Origin: Halomonas sp. 54_146
GTDB taxonomy: Bacteria; Pseudomonadota; Gammaproteobacteria; Pseudomonadales; Halomonadaceae
Assembly: GCF_001507855.1 (NCBI RefSeq)
Contig: NZ_LGEN01000011.1
Span: 1 to 64,000, forward strand
Length of the DNA: 64,000 bases
Direction of reading: 5' to 3'
The notes below the pieces were generated by a model that worked only from the letters and a program-made list of their open reading frames with translations, ran no database searches and was not told where the DNA came from. Positions 32,972 through 43,186 of this stretch are shown here, piece by piece. Positions within the stretch are counted from its first letter, which is position 1, and each line of letters starts with the position of its first letter. Position numbers and translations under genes: made by a program.

Positions 32972-33634
32972 TTATGAGGCTACTTTCGGCGGTTCGACTT
33001 CCAGTTTCTGAGCGGCAATGACCGCTTGGGTACGGGAATGCACGCCAAGCTTACGCAGAATGGCTGTCACGTGAGCCTTGATGGTCGCTTCAGAAACGCT
33101 CAGTTCATAAGCGATCTGTTTGTTTAGCAGGCCTTCGGTCAGCATGTTCAAAACGCGGAACTGCTGGGGCGTTAGCGATGCAATCGCCTCGGCAAAGCGC
33201 GACTCTTCTTCGCTGGTCTCTTCTAGCACGTTGGCGAGCGCCTCGGGCAGCCACACTTCGCCCTGCAGGATTTCGCCGACGGCCTCAGCAATGAGCTGTA
33301 GCGAGGACGATTTAGGGATAAAGCCTGATGCGCCGTAGTCAATAGCACGCCGAACCACATAGGGTTCATCACTGCCAGAGACGACTGCCACGGGGATATC
33401 GGGCATCTGGCCGCGCAGTTGGATCAAGCCTGAAAAGCCGTGGGCTCCCGGCATATGCAAATCGAGAAGAATTAAATCGGCATCTGGGTGGCGATTTACC
33501 ACATCGGTAGTGGCTGCCATGGTATCCGCTTCGACAATTTCCGCCTGTGGGGCCAACTGGCGTAACGCTTGGGTTAGCGCTGCACGAAACAGTGGGTGAT
33601 CGTCAGCGACGATAAACTTATGAGCTACTGCCAT
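32972..33634 (-). CDS. crbR: LuxR-family response regulator CrbR (ErdR)
   Basis: A 220-residue regulator with a receiver domain (phospho-Asp58 in LILLDLHMPG, plus DDHPLFRAAL and a KSSS lysine) and a C-terminal LuxR helix-turn-helix (LTPQFRVLNMLTEGLLNKQI then VSEATIKAHVTAILRKLGV). GGAGGAA precedes the ATG. It lies between crbS, which should phosphorylate it, and acs, its known main target in Vibrio and Pseudomonas. crbR and acs are read in the same direction with 265 bases between, so acs terminates before crbR begins (terminator at 33828). Confidence 0.92.
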   Translation of the reverse strand: MAVAHKFIVADDHPLFRAALTQALRQLAPQAEIVEADTMAATTDVVNRHPDADLILLDLHMPGAHGFSGLIQLRGQMPDIPVAVVSGSDEPYVVRRAIDYGASGFIPKSSSLQLIAEAVGEILQGEVWLPEALANVLEETSEEESRFAEAIASLTPQQFRVLNMLTEGLLNKQIAYELSVSEATIKAHVTAILRKLGVHSRTQAVIAAQKLEVEPPKVAS

Positions 33635-33764
33635 GGATATTCCTCCGGTTCCTTGAGCAGCGGGGTTGTCTGCCGCCGCGACGCTAGGCTCTTACGGTTG
33701 TGAAGCATGGTACCCCATGGGCTTCATCATGCCCAAGCATCACATGCATAATTTGTCATAGATA

Positions 33765-33812
33765 GTTCTTAAAGCAGTGCTTGTAATGGTTCTTAAAGTA
33801 ATGCTTGTAATC
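33765..33812. repeat. Two 24-bp tandem repeats upstream of crbR
   Basis: gttcttaaagcagtgcttg.. (33765-33788) and gttcttaaagtaatgcttg.. (33789-33812) are adjacent and differ at three positions. The array lies between the acs terminator and the crbR promoter region. Confidence 0.85.
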
Positions 33813-33827
33813 GACAGATCACACAAA

Positions 33828-33863
33828 CAAAAAAACAGTGCCGGCACTCAGGCCGGCACTGTT
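33828..33863 (-). terminator. Rho-independent terminator after acs
   Basis: On the minus strand AACAGTGCCGGC and GCCGGCACTGTT form a 12-base stem, followed by a run of T (the A-run at about 33826-33835 on the plus strand). Confidence 0.9.
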
Positions 33864-33898
33864 CACACTAGGCTAAAAAGCCTACAGCGGTGTCGCCA

Positions 33899-35848
33899 TC
33901 ACTTATTCGCGCGATGCTCAATCAGTTCATCTACCACTGACGGGTCGGCCAGTGTGCTGGTATCGCCCAATCCATCGCACTCGTTAGCCGCAATTTTGCG
34001 CAGGATACGGCGCATGATTTTGCCCGAGCGTGTTTTCGGCAAGCCTGGCGCCCACTGGATGATATCGGGTGAGGCAATGGGCCCAATATCTTTACGAACC
34101 CACTGTGTGAGCTCTTTTTTGAGCTCATCAGACGCCTCAACACCGTCATTCAGGGTGACATAAATATAGATGCCTTGACCCTTAATATCATGGGGGAAGC
34201 CAACCACAGCCGCTTCAGCGACGGCACTGTGGGCAACCAGTGACGATTCAATCTCAGCGGTGCCCATGCGGTGCCCTGAAACGTTGAGCACGTCATCAAC
34301 GCGGCCGGTAATCCAGTAATAGCCATCTTCATCGCGGCGACAGCCATCGCCGGTAAAGTACATGCCGTCGTAAGTCGAAAAGTACGTTTGAACAAAGCGC
34401 TCGTGGTCACCCCAAATAGAGCGAGCCTGCCCCGGCCAAGAGTCGAGAATAACCAGGTTACCTTCGGCCTCACCCTCTAACAGCGTGCCTTCATTGTCGA
34501 CCAGCCCCGGTTTTACACCGAAAAACGCGGTGGTCGCAGAACCAGGCTTGAGCGCGGTAGCCCCCGGCAGCGGTGCAATCATGAAACCGCCGGTTTCAGT
34601 TTGCCACCAGGTATCCACAATAGGGCACTTTTCGTTGCCGATAACGCGGTAGAACCACTCCCACGCTTCCGGGTTAATCGGCTCGCCCACTGAACCCAGC
34701 AAACGCAGGCTATCGCGCTTGCTTGAATCCATAACGTTTTCGCCATGGGCCATTAGCGCACGGATAGCCGTTGGCGCAGTATAAAGGATATTTACGTTGT
34801 GCTTATCAACGATTTCGCCCATGCGGCCATGGGTGGGGTAGCTAGGCACACCTTCGAACATTAACGTGGTTGCACCGTTCGCCAGAGGGCCGTAAACGAT
34901 GTAGCTATGGCCGGTTACCCAGCCAACGTCGGCGGTACACCAGTAGATATCACCGTCGTGATAGTCAAACACGTACTGGTGGGTCATGGCCGCGTAGGTC
35001 AGGTAACCGCCCGTAGTGTGCTTCAAGCCTTTGGGCGCACCGGTCGAGCCTGACGTGTAAAGAATGAACAGTGGGTCTTCAGCGCCCATTACTTCAGCGT
35101 CACACTCGCCAGACTGCTTGTCGACGAGTTCATCAAACCAGATATCGCGGCCTTCGCTCCAGTCGATTTCACCGCCGGTACGCTTGACGACCAGTACGTT
35201 TTTACAGATGTCGGTGCCTTCACGCTTGAGCGCAGAATCAACGTTTTCTTTCAGCGGCACGTGCTTGCCACCGCGCACCGATTCATCGGCGGTAATGACG
35301 AGTTTGGAATCAGAACCAATTACCCGCTGCGCCACGGCATCCGGTGAGAAGCCACCAAACACCACCGAGTGCACTGCACCGATACGCGCACAGGCGAGCA
35401 TTGCCATGGCAGCTTCAGGAATCATCGGCATGTAGAGAGTAACGGTGTCACCTTTGCCGATACCCAGCTCTTTCAGCGCGTTGGCCAGCTGATTCGTGCG
35501 CGTATACAGCTCGCGGTAGGTAATGTGCTTAGAGTCGTTAGGGTTATCGCCTTCCCAAATAATCGCCGTTTGATCGCCGCGCTTGTCTAAGTGGCGATCA
35601 AGGCAGTTAGCGCTCACGTTAAGCAAGCCATCCTCAAACCAGCGAATATCGACGTTGTCACGCGCAAAGGAGGTATTTTTGATTTTGGTAGGGGCTTTAA
35701 TCCAATCAAGGCGCTTGGCCTGCTCGGCCCAGAAGCCTTCCGGATCGTCCATCGACTGCTGATACATGGCCTCATACTTGGCTTTGTCGGCCCACGCATT
35801 GGCGGCGAAATCGTCGCGCACCGGATAGATCTTCTGTTGATCGCTCAT
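33899..35848 (-). CDS. acs: Acetyl-CoA synthetase
   Basis: A 649-residue AMP-forming enzyme that converts acetate, CoA and ATP to acetyl-CoA. It has the adenylation motif [14 protein letters not shown] near residue 265, [10 protein letters not shown] near 412, [14 protein letters not shown] with the hinge Asp near 505, and the C-terminal [13 protein letters not shown] whose lysine is the one acetylated by Pat-type enzymes and reactivated by sirtuin. Length matches E. coli Acs (652). AGAGG precedes the ATG. It forms the acetate cluster with crbR, crbS and the symporter. A TACCAATGT string upstream (36048-36056, minus strand) resembles one upstream of the symporter operon. Confidence 0.97.
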   Translation of the reverse strand: MSDQQKIYPVRDDFAANAWADKAKYEAMYQQSMDDPEGFWAEQAKRLDWIKAPTKIKNTSFARDNVDIRWFEDGLLNVSANCLDRHLDKRGDQTAIIWEGDNPNDSKHITYRELYTRTNQLANALKELGIGKGDTVTLYMPMIPEAAMAMLACARIGAVHSVVFGGFSPDAVAQRVIGSDSKLVITADESVRGGKHVPLKENVDSALKREGTDICKNVLVVKRTGGEIDWSEGRDIWFDELVDKQSGECDAEVMGAEDPLFILYTSGSTGAPKGLKHTTGGYLTYAAMTHQYVFDYHDGDIYWCTADVGWVTGHSYIVYGPLANGATTLMFEGVPSYPTHGRMGEIVDKHNVNILYTAPTAIRALMAHGENVMDSSKRDSLRLLGSVGEPINPEAWEWFYRVIGNEKCPIVDTWWQTETGGFMIAPLPGATALKPGSATTAFFGVKPGLVDNEGTLLEGEAEGNLVILDSWPGQARSIWGDHERFVQTYFSTYDGMYFTGDGCRRDEDGYYWITGRVDDVLNVSGHRMGTAEIESSLVAHSAVAEAAVVGFPHDIKGQGIYIYVTLNDGVEASDELKKELTQWVRKDIGPIASPDIIQWAPGLPKTRSGKIMRRILRKIAANECDGLGDTSTLADPSVVDELIEHRANK

Positions 35849-36102
35849 GAAATTGCCTCTGTCCGTGAAAATGCACTCTTAAATAAAGTGCAATCTAAAG
35901 AAACTGTAGTCGATACCATTATTGACGGCATTATTATTGAAGGCAGTGTTGAGGAGTTAAAAGCCAGGCGTTATGGGCCGTTATCAGGGTATCGACGTCT
36001 ATGAATGTTCCCCTAGCATAAACCTCCTCGCACGGGCTTCCCTTTAGACATTGGTATTATCATTTTTTTCTTAAAAAACAGCTATTTATAAACACACAAA
36101 GA

Positions 36103-36645
36103 TTAAACTTCGGGAGTGTATACCAAGGTCTTAGCGCAGTGTCGGCACCGATAATGACGCCCGCTCACTACTAACGCATGACGCCGGGCGGTAAACCGAT
36201 GAATTTGGCAATCACATTGATAACCATAAGGGGTCGGCTGAGCCTGCTGAATATCAAAACGGTGGGTCACACGAGGGGCTAAACCAAACAGCTCACGCAT
36301 CACCGTTTTCCACTCACGGCCATGGGGTTTCAAGCGTGGGCCATCCTTTAAGTGAAAGACGAGCCAGTGCGCCATTTCGTGAGGGATGACCTCATCAAAA
36401 AACGCCCTTCTATTCTCACCCAGCAGGATAGGATTGAGGCGCAAACCGCCACGCCCTAGGTGCGCCTGCCCTGCTGCTGCGCCCCGCAAATCAAGCCATA
36501 CTTTTGGGCGCGGTAACGATGGGCTAACCTCAAGGCAACGCTGCCAGGCCTGTTCCACACGAACCTGCGCGGCCTTATGCAACTCATCATCGCTCATAGC
36601 GGCCAGCTCAGCGGCTGGCCATTGGGGCAGTGGTGTTGTCTTCAT
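36103..36645 (-). CDS. sprT: SprT-family zinc metalloprotease
   Basis: A 180-residue protein of the SprT/SprT-like family, related to eukaryotic Spartan. It has the zinc-protease motif His89-Glu-Met-Ala-His93 inside EVIPHEMAHWLVF, and a C-terminal zinc ribbon with CDCQIH and CRHC. The usual bacterial length is about 165-180. Its role in bacteria is poorly known; a link to DNA-protein crosslink repair is drawn from the Spartan family. It is divergent from the UPF0149 gene. Confidence 0.9.
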   Translation of the reverse strand: MKTTPLPQWPAAELAAMSDDELHKAAQVRVEQAWQRCLEVSPSLPRPKVWLDLRGAAAGQAHLGRGGLRLNPILLGENRRAFFDEVIPHEMAHWLVFHLKDGPRLKPHGREWKTVMRELFGLAPRVTHRFDIQQAQPTPYGYQCDCQIHRFTARRHALVVSGRHYRCRHCAKTLVYTPEV

Positions 36646-36708
36646 AGTGATAAACTAGCCATTATAGATAACCATTGCTTACCGATTCGCATTGACGAGG
36701 CTTTACTC

Positions 36709-37368
36709 ATGGCAGAGCGCAGCGACACGCCTGAAACCAACACGCCACCGCAGCCACTGCTCGAAGATGAGCAGCTAGATAGATTGGACGACTTTCTCGA
36801 TTCTGATCAAGTCGGCGAAGACGCCCTGGACCTCATTTCCGCACACGGTTTTTTAGTCGCACTTGCGGTGGCACCAAGTGAGCTGCCGCCTACCCAGTGG
36901 CTGGAAGAGCTGTTTCAGGGCGAGCCCCGCTATGCCGATGACGCCGAGCGCGATGAGATTATCACGCTGCTTACGCTATTGCGTGACAACGCGGTGGCGG
37001 TGCTGGAACAAGGCGGCTTACCGGAACTGCCGTTTGAGCTAACGCTGGGGGGCGAACCCGCTGAAGAAACGCCCATTGGCGACTGGTGCGCAGGCTTTAT
37101 GGAAGGTGTCTTCAGCGACGAAAGCGCCTGGTTCCAAGACGATGAAGAAGCCGCCGCCACCCTGCTGCTGCCGTTTATGCTGCTTTCCGGGTTATTCGAC
37201 GATGAGCCGGATATGGCCGAGCTGGCTAAAGACCAAGAGCGCCAAGAGTCGCTGGTGGTACAGCTGCCGGAATTAGTGCTCGACCTTTACCTGCATTACC
37301 GCGTGCCGCCGGAAACACCCAAACCCAAGCCGCGCAAAAAGACACCGTCTAAAGGCAAGAAGCGCTAA
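36709..37368 (+). CDS. UPF0149 (YecA/YgfB-like) family protein
   Basis: A 219-residue very acidic protein. ATG 36709 is chosen because GAGG lies before it and the upstream part of the open frame overlaps sprT on the other strand. The core resembles UPF0149: LDRLDDFLDSDQVGEDALDL, AHGFLVALAVAPSELPPTQW and WCAGFMEGV followed by a hydrophobic acidic stretch. The tail is a lysine- and proline-rich segment (KPKPRKKTPSKGKKR). Many YecA-type members end in a SEC-C zinc motif; here it is absent and replaced by the basic tail. Function unknown. Confidence 0.82.
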   Translation: MAERSDTPETNTPPQPLLEDEQLDRLDDFLDSDQVGEDALDLISAHGFLVALAVAPSELPPTQWLEELFQGEPRYADDAERDEIITLLTLLRDNAVAVLEQGGLPELPFELTLGGEPAEETPIGDWCAGFMEGVFSDESAWFQDDEEAAATLLLPFMLLSGLFDDEPDMAELAKDQERQESLVVQLPELVLDLYLHYRVPPETPKPKPRKKTPSKGKKR

Positions 37369-37384
37369 CCGCTATTTATTTAAG

Positions 37385-37423
37385 CCGCGTCGCTATTTAA
37401 GTTAATCCGCGTCGCTATTTAAG
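37385..37423. repeat. 22-bp tandem repeat spanning the cls stop codon
   Basis: The string ccgcgtcgctatttaag occurs at 37385-37401 and 37407-37423 with a 22-base period. A shorter related piece precedes it at 37369. The second copy contains the cls stop codon and last codons (37415-37423). Confidence 0.85.
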
Positions 37424-38536
37424 CCGCGTCATGATGGCATCCAACATCCCATACAACCACTCTTTAGCGCGCTGCCCCCAGGGGCGCGCTGCCCAGGCCG
37501 CTGCGTCTACCTCCTGGCTGGCGGCGAAGTTACGCTCAAACAGCTCGTGTACCTCGGTTGCTAGCTGGGGGTCGCAGACCTCCTGATTGGCCTCTAGGTT
37601 CCAGTGCAAATTCCAGTGATCAAAATTACACGAACCAATACTCACCCACTCATCGGCGAGCACAAATTTGGCATGAATAAAGGTTGGCTGGAACTCAAAA
37701 ATGCGCACGCCCGCTTTAAGCAGAGCGTGATAAAAGCGCTGACCCGCAAAGCGCACGCTGGGGTGGTCGTGCTTCGCTCCTGGCAACAATAAGCGCACAT
37801 CAATCCCGCGACGGGCAGCCCGAATCAAGCGGCGGCGTAGGGCAAAGGTGGGCACGAAATAGGGCGTGCATAGCCATAGCCGGGTTTGGGCGTGGTTAAC
37901 GCGCTCATGCAGCGAATGACGAATCGCCTGATAACGATAGCCACGCGCTGACATCACGCGGCCAGGCACGCCATTGGCATGCGTTGGCGGCTCACGCTGT
38001 TCTGGCAGGGGGCTCGTGTTGCGATGCCCTTTTTCAACGCCGGTCAGCCGCGAGCGCCACAGCCGCCGAAATAGCCGCTCCCAATCAGCCACCACGGGCC
38101 CTTCTATCCGCAGCGCAATCTCATACCAGGCGTTCAAAAACTCATCCACTGCGCCGAAGCCACCGGTGAACGCCAGCTCACCATCAATGACAACAATTTT
38201 GCGATGATCGCGGCTTAGGTTGCGCGCCAACGATTGAAAACCAATCGGGTTGAAAAAGCGCAGTTGAACACCGCCTTGCTCTAAGCGCTGGCGGTCATCG
38301 CTTGATAGCTCCATAGCGCCGTAACCATCAAGCAAAAGGCATACGCAAACCCCACGCTGGGCAGCGTTAATCAACGCCTCACTCACTTGGTCGGCAAGCT
38401 CGCCTGATTCCATCAGATAAAGCTCTACCAACACATAGTGCTGAGCGTTATTAACCGCCTCGAACATCGCCGGTAAAAAGCGCGAGGCTTCCGGCAGCAG
38501 CATAAAGTGATTATTTTCTCGCCACACGTTTCGCAT
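37415..38536 (-). CDS. Cardiolipin synthase (phospholipase D family, ClsB-like)
   Basis: A 373-residue phospholipase-D superfamily enzyme expected to make cardiolipin at the inner membrane. ATG 38536 is chosen over the longer frame (38569) because AAGGAG lies six bases before it. Two HKD motifs are intact: His111-x-Lys113-x4-Asp118 with FTGG behind it, and His288-x-Lys290-x4-Asp295 with IGSCNFD behind it. It lacks N-terminal membrane helices, which fits ClsB rather than ClsA. The final residues and stop lie inside a short tandem repeat. Confidence 0.88.
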   Translation of the reverse strand: MRNVWRENNHFMLLPEASRFLPAMFEAVNNAQHYVLVELYLMESGELADQVSEALINAAQRGVCVCLLLDGYGAMELSSDDRQRLEQGGVQLRFFNPIGFQSLARNLSRDHRKIVVIDGELAFTGGFGAVDEFLNAWYEIALRIEGPVVADWERLFRRLWRSRLTGVEKGHRNTSPLPEQREPPTHANGVPGRVMSARGYRYQAIRHSLHERVNHAQTRLWLCTPYFVPTFALRRRLIRAARRGIDVRLLLPGAKHDHPSVRFAGQRFYHALLKAGVRIFEFQPTFIHAKFVLADEWVSIGSCNFDHWNLHWNLEANQEVCDPQLATEVHELFERNFAASQEVDAAAWAARPWGQRAKEWLYGMLDAIMTRLK

Positions 38537-38574
38537 GGTGGCTCCTTGCCTTACCGCTGATGAACGCATTAACG

Positions 38575-39324
38575 CTATCGTGCTAATGAACGATGTACAT
38601 ACACATCATAGCGGCTGGTTTTACCTTCTAACGTATGCTGCGGCGCTGGGCCCGCAATAGGCGGTGCCTTGCGGGGGCGCTTTACCACTACCCGGTGAGT
38701 AGCAACCTCCAGCGCTGCCTCAAGCAAGCGCGGGGCATCGTTATCGTCACCGGCCAGCTCGCGAAACAGGCGCATCTCTTTTTTTACCAGCGCTGATTTC
38801 TCGCGGTGGGGAAACATGGGGTCCAGGTGTATCACCTGCGGCATAAAGTGAGCGCTTGCCACCAGTTCGGCCAGCGATTGAGCCGCATCACCGTGGCGCA
38901 GCATCATGCGGGCGGCAATCTCTGCCGTGTCGCTATGCCTGGCAGCCCGTTGCAGGCCGTCCTGCAATAGCGCTGCAATGGCGGCTACCCGCTCAATTAA
39001 CAGCACCTGAGCGCCTAAACCGGCGAGCACAAACGCATCGCGGCCCAGCCCCGCAGTAGCATCAACAATGCTAGGCGTCACGCCTTTGGCAAGCCCGCAC
39101 GCTTTGGCAACTAGCTGGCCACGCCCACCGCCAAAGCGACGCCGATGGGCGGCCTTGCCCGCCACAAAATCAACGCTGAGCGGTTTACCGTAACGTTTCT
39201 CGTCACCGACCAGCGCCAACCTCTTATCGCCCTGCACGACATCGTCGACCTGCACCAAGCGCAGGCCGTCTGGCAGAGCAATTTTATCAATATCGCTTTC
39301 AATGCCGCTCTCAACATCGCTCAT
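38575..39324 (-). CDS. rsmJ: 16S rRNA (guanine1516-N2)-methyltransferase RsmJ
   Basis: A 249-residue SAM-dependent methyltransferase that modifies G1516 in the small ribosomal RNA. Motif I is [20 protein letters not shown] near residue 88, and the catalytic-type motif is [19 protein letters not shown] near 165, which is specific to RsmJ. Length fits E. coli RsmJ (250). Its ATG overlaps the tsaB stop by four bases, so tsaB-rsmJ are translationally coupled, with cls 39 bases further on. Confidence 0.94.
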   Translation of the reverse strand: MSDVESGIESDIDKIALPDGLRLVQVDDVVQGDKRLALVGDEKRYGKPLSVDFVAGKAAHRRRFGGGRGQLVAKACGLAKGVTPSIVDATAGLGRDAFVLAGLGAQVLLIERVAAIAALLQDGLQRAARHSDTAEIAARMMLRHGDAAQSLAELVASAHFMPQVIHLDPMFPHREKSALVKKEMRLFRELAGDDNDAPRLLEAALEVATHRVVVKRPRKAPPIAGPAPQHTLEGKTSRYDVYVHRSLAR

Positions 39325-40019
39325 GCGGGCTTTTTCCAGGCGACATCATTGCGCAGGTACACCGGCTGAACCAGGTGCGCCGGTTGGCCTAGCCCTGCGG
39401 CAAAATCCCCTGCCGCTAGCCAGGCCATTTCTTCGGCGCGCGGCTCCAGATCGCTGAAATGTTGGGACATGCTGAGCTGCACATCGGTAGTAAAACGCTC
39501 CCACAGGGTAAAACCGCTGCCCACGCCCACCCAGTCAGTTTCTTTGCTGGGTAGGCGCAGCGCTTCTGGGGCTAACACCGCCTCTGCGCTCATCGGCGTG
39601 ATGGTATCGTTCAGGCAGTGCCATGTGGCGGCGTACACTTCGTTCATACGAGCATCTAAGGCGGTAACAACGTGGCGAAGATGGTAGCGACGATGCGCCT
39701 GAAGCGCGAGCGCCGAAAGCGTCGAAACACCCAGCAGCGGGCGATCCAGGCCAAACGCGAGCCCTTGGGCGGCACCTGCCGCTATACGCAGCCCGGTAAA
39801 CGAACCGGGCCCACGGCCAAACGCCACGGCATCCAGCTGTGCTGGCGTTATCTGCGCCTCGGCAAGCACTTCGTCAACCAGTGGCATTAGCCGGCGCGTA
39901 TGGGCGCGTGGGGTCATCTCAAAACGCGCCAAACACTCAGTTCCCGAACCGCCTTGGCGCAGTAGGGCTGCGGAGCAGGCGCTTGAAGACGCGTCAAGGG
40001 CAAGCAGATGTAACGGCAT
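39321..40019 (-). CDS. tsaB: tRNA threonylcarbamoyladenosine biosynthesis protein TsaB
   Basis: A 232-residue partner of TsaD in forming t6A at position 37 of ANN-decoding tRNAs. The ASKHA-fold start is [16 protein letters not shown], and the characteristic [25 protein letters not shown] lies near 65-90. Length matches E. coli TsaB (231). TsaB lacks the metal-binding histidines of TsaD, as here. It is coupled to rsmJ downstream by an ATGA overlap. Confidence 0.95.
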   Translation of the reverse strand: MPLHLLALDASSSACSAALLRQGGSGTECLARFEMTPRAHTRRLMPLVDEVLAEAQITPAQLDAVAFGRGPGSFTGLRIAAGAAQGLAFGLDRPLLGVSTLSALALQAHRRYHLRHVVTALDARMNEVYAATWHCLNDTITPMSAEAVLAPEALRLPSKETDWVGVGSGFTLWERFTTDVQLSMSQHFSDLEPRAEEMAWLAAGDFAAGLGQPAHLVQPVYLRNDVAWKKPA

Positions 40020-40077
40020 AGCAATGGGCCACTCGAAAGAAAGGTTGCAGCATTATACCTTGGTCACGCTAACACGA

Positions 40078-40104
40078 CGATGGCCCGCATTAAGCGGGCC
40101 ATCG
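40078..40104 (-). terminator. Probable terminator hairpin after adk
   Basis: CGATGGCCCGC and GCGGGCCATCG form an 11-base stem with a five-base loop. The T content behind it on the minus strand is poor. Confidence 0.6.
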
Positions 40105-40151
40105 GCAAAGGGTCAAGCGATTAGCATGGGGCGCTTGTTAGCAAAAGGCTT

Positions 40152-40823
<672 letters not shown>

Positions 40824-40987
40824 TTAAACTATGAAAAATTCTATAACCCGACAATAACCGCGCCACTCAAGCGACACAACTCTCCAAAAGCCTGAGAGAC
40901 CCACTTTTATTTCATTTTTTTTAAATTAAAACAGTCAGGTAATACAAAACTACCACTTTAGTCGCCCTACTATAGACCGAACAAACG

Positions 40988-41015
40988 CAAGCGGCGCCCC
41001 GAAGAGCGCCGCTTG
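40988..41015 (-). terminator. Probable terminator after aceF
   Basis: CAAGCGGCGC and GCGCCGCTTG form a perfect ten-base stem with an eight-base loop. On the minus strand it is followed by CGTTTGTT, a weak T-run. Confidence 0.7.
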
Positions 41016-41033
41016 TGAGACGATTATAGTGCT

Positions 41034-41081
41034 GCCAATAACAGCTACCGCCGATAACAGCTGCAGCCAATAACAGCAAAA
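41034..41081. repeat. Three 16-bp tandem repeats just after aceF
   Basis: gccaataacagctacc (41034), gccgataacagctgca (41050) and gccaataacagcaaaa (41066). The sequence around the aceF stop (gattacagca, 41090-41099) resembles the repeat core ataacagc, suggesting the array expanded from the gene's 3' end. Confidence 0.85.
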
Positions 41082-41091
41082 GCTTTCCCGA

Positions 41092-43128
41092 TTACAGCAA
41101 CATTCGACGAATGTCGGTCAGCACATCCGCCAGGAAGGCAGTAAAGCGCGCCGCATCGGCACCGTTAATCGCTCGGTGATCGTAAGAGAGCGAAAGCGGC
41201 ATCATCAAACGCGGTTGGAAGGCGCTGCCATCCCATACCGGCTTCATTTGTGCTTTCGATACACCTAAGATCGCCACTTCCGGCGCGTTAACGATCGGCG
41301 TAAACGCCGTGCCACCGATCGAGCCGAGGCTCGAAATAGTAAAGCAGCCACCGGTCATCTCATCGCGCTTGAGCTTCTTGGTTTGCGCTTTTTTGCCTAG
41401 CTCCGCCATTTCCTTGGCAATCTCGATCAAGGATTTTTTATCGGCGTTGCGAACCACCGGCACCATCAGGCCATCTGGCGTGTCCACGGCGATACCGATA
41501 TGCACGTAGTTTTTCCACACCATGGTTTCACCGTCGCCCTTTAAGCTTACGTTGAACTGGGGGAATTTACGCAGCGCAAAGGCACAGGCTTTGACCATAA
41601 ACGGCAGCGGCGTGAGTTTCGCGCCCTGGGCTTCGGCTTCGGCCTTCATGGCTTTGCGGAAGGTTTCAAGCTCGGTGATGTCTGCTTCGTCAAACTGGGT
41701 CACGTGGGGCACGTTGAGCCAGCTGCGGTGCAGGTTGGTCGCGCCCATCTTGAGCAGGCGACCCATCGGCTTCTCTTCCACTTCACCAAACTGGCTGAAG
41801 TCGACTTCCGGAATCGGCGGAATACCCGCACCGCCCGTCGCTGCAGCAGCAACGCCAGACTGCGCTTTACCCTGGTTGGCAATCGCTTGCTTCACGTAGG
41901 ACTGCACGTCTTCTTTAAGCACGCGGTCTTTCGGGCCGCTGGGTTTTACCAGCTCTAAATCGACACCCAGCTCGCGGGCCAGCATGCGTACCGCAGGGCC
42001 AGCGTGCACCAGCTTGCCATCGCGGGGCTTATGCGCGGCCATTTGCGCTTCTGGGCTGGGGGTTCCCGCCGGAGATTCAGCGGCCTTAATCGGCTTATCT
42101 TTTTTAGGCTCAGATTTTTCGGGAGCCGCTTTTTTCGGTGCCGCTTTTTTAGCACCCGCGACTTCCATATAGCCAATCACATCGCCTTCAGAGACGGTGT
42201 CGCCCTCTTTGACGGTAAGCTCCAACAGCTTGCCTTTGTAAGGGCTAGGCACATCCATGGAGGCTTTATCAGACTCTAGCGTGATCAGCGGGTCTTCTTC
42301 GTTGATCTCGTCACCGGCCGCCACGCCAATTTCGATAATCGGCACATCAGAAGAGCCTGAAAGATCCGGCACGCGAATCTCTTTACGCTCTAGTTCGCCG
42401 CTGCCGCTCTCTTCTTCAGCCGCGTCTTCTTCAGCAGGCTCGCTGGCGGCCGCCGGCGCGTCTGCTTGGGCAGGTGCGTCTTCTTCAGCGTTAGCGTCGC
42501 CTTCACCGGCGATTTCCATCTGGCCGATCACATCGCCCTCGGAAACCGTGTCGCCTTCTTTGACGGTGAAGCTGACGATCTTGCCGCTGTACGGGCTCGG
42601 CACGTCCATGGAGGCTTTGTCGGATTCCAGGGTGATCAGGGTGTCTTCAGCCTCGACCTCATCGCCTTCGCTGACCGCGACTTCGATGATTTCAACGCTA
42701 TCAGAGCCGCCAAGATCAGGCACTTTAATATCAACCGTTTGCTTGCCGCCGCTGGCTGACTTTTTAGCGGCAGGGGCAGGCGCTTGTTCTTGAGATCGTT
42801 CTTGAGATCGTTCTTGAGACGCTTCTTTCGGCTTGTCTTCTTTCGCTGGCGCGTCTTCTTGCGCGTCGTTTCCACCAGCATCGCTGCCGCCTTCCACTTC
42901 CAGCTCGACGATGTCGTCGCCTTCCGAGACGGTGTCGCCTTCTTTGACCAGCACTTTAAGCACCTTGCCGCCTTTCGGGGCAGGCACATCCATGCTGGCT
43001 TTGTCGGATTCCAGGGTGATTAGGGTGTCTTCCGCTTCAATGACATCGCCTTCTGACACCGCAATCTCGATGATTTCGACATCGGTATCGCCACCGATGT
43101 CGGGAACTTTGATAATTTCGCTACTCAA
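41092..43128 (-). CDS. aceF: Pyruvate dehydrogenase complex E2, dihydrolipoamide acetyltransferase
   Basis: A 678-residue core enzyme of pyruvate dehydrogenase that passes acetyl groups from E1 to CoA. The start is taken as TTG 43128: no ATG fits, SSEIIKVPDIGGD is the standard N-terminus, and AAGGAG lies seven bases before the TTG. Three lipoyl domains carry LESDKASMDVP with lipoyl-lysines Lys43, Lys171 and Lys288. They are joined by flexible acidic Ala/Pro/Glu linkers. An E3-binding domain follows (AGPAVRMLARELGVDL), then the catalytic domain ending SLSYDHRAINGADAARF with the active-site His. The first linker has SQER repeats. It follows aceE by 58 bases. Confidence 0.96.
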   Translation of the reverse strand: MSSEIIKVPDIGGDTDVEIIEIAVSEGDVIEAEDTLITLESDKASMDVPAPKGGKVLKVLVKEGDTVSEGDDIVELEVEGGSDAGGNDAQEDAPAKEDKPKEASQERSQERSQEQAPAPAAKKSASGGKQTVDIKVPDLGGSDSVEIIEVAVSEGDEVEAEDTLITLESDKASMDVPSPYSGKIVSFTVKEGDTVSEGDVIGQMEIAGEGDANAEEDAPAQADAPAAASEPAEEDAAEEESGSGELERKEIRVPDLSGSSDVPIIEIGVAAGDEINEEDPLITLESDKASMDVPSPYKGKLLELTVKEGDTVSEGDVIGYMEVAGAKKAAPKKAAPEKSEPKKDKPIKAAESPAGTPSPEAQMAAHKPRDGKLVHAGPAVRMLARELGVDLELVKPSGPKDRVLKEDVQSYVKQAIANQGKAQSGVAAAATGGAGIPPIPEVDFSQFGEVEEKPMGRLLKMGATNLHRSWLNVPHVTQFDEADITELETFRKAMKAEAEAQGAKLTPLPFMVKACAFALRKFPQFNVSLKGDGETMVWKNYVHIGIAVDTPDGLMVPVVRNADKKSLIEIAKEMAELGKKAQTKKLKRDEMTGGCFTISSLGSIGGTAFTPIVNAPEVAILGVSKAQMKPVWDGSAFQPRLMMPLSLSYDHRAINGADAARFTAFLADVLTDIRRMLL
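42786..42821. repeat. 12-bp in-frame tandem repeat in the first aceF linker
   Basis: gttcttgagatc at 42786 and 42798, then gttcttgagacg at 42810. On the minus strand it encodes SQER-type tetrapeptides in the flexible linker between lipoyl domains 1 and 2, so copy number can change without breaking the frame. Confidence 0.85.
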
Positions 43129-43186
43129 GGTCGCGCTCCTTCCAAATCGGATCGAGCCGGTGGGCAACCGCCCACCGGACAGCGGT

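Noticed and set aside
35591-36004. Open frame of 137 codons opposite acs and extending into its upstream region
   Set aside because: Most of it is the antisense shadow of acs, with no recognisable domain and no ribosome binding site.
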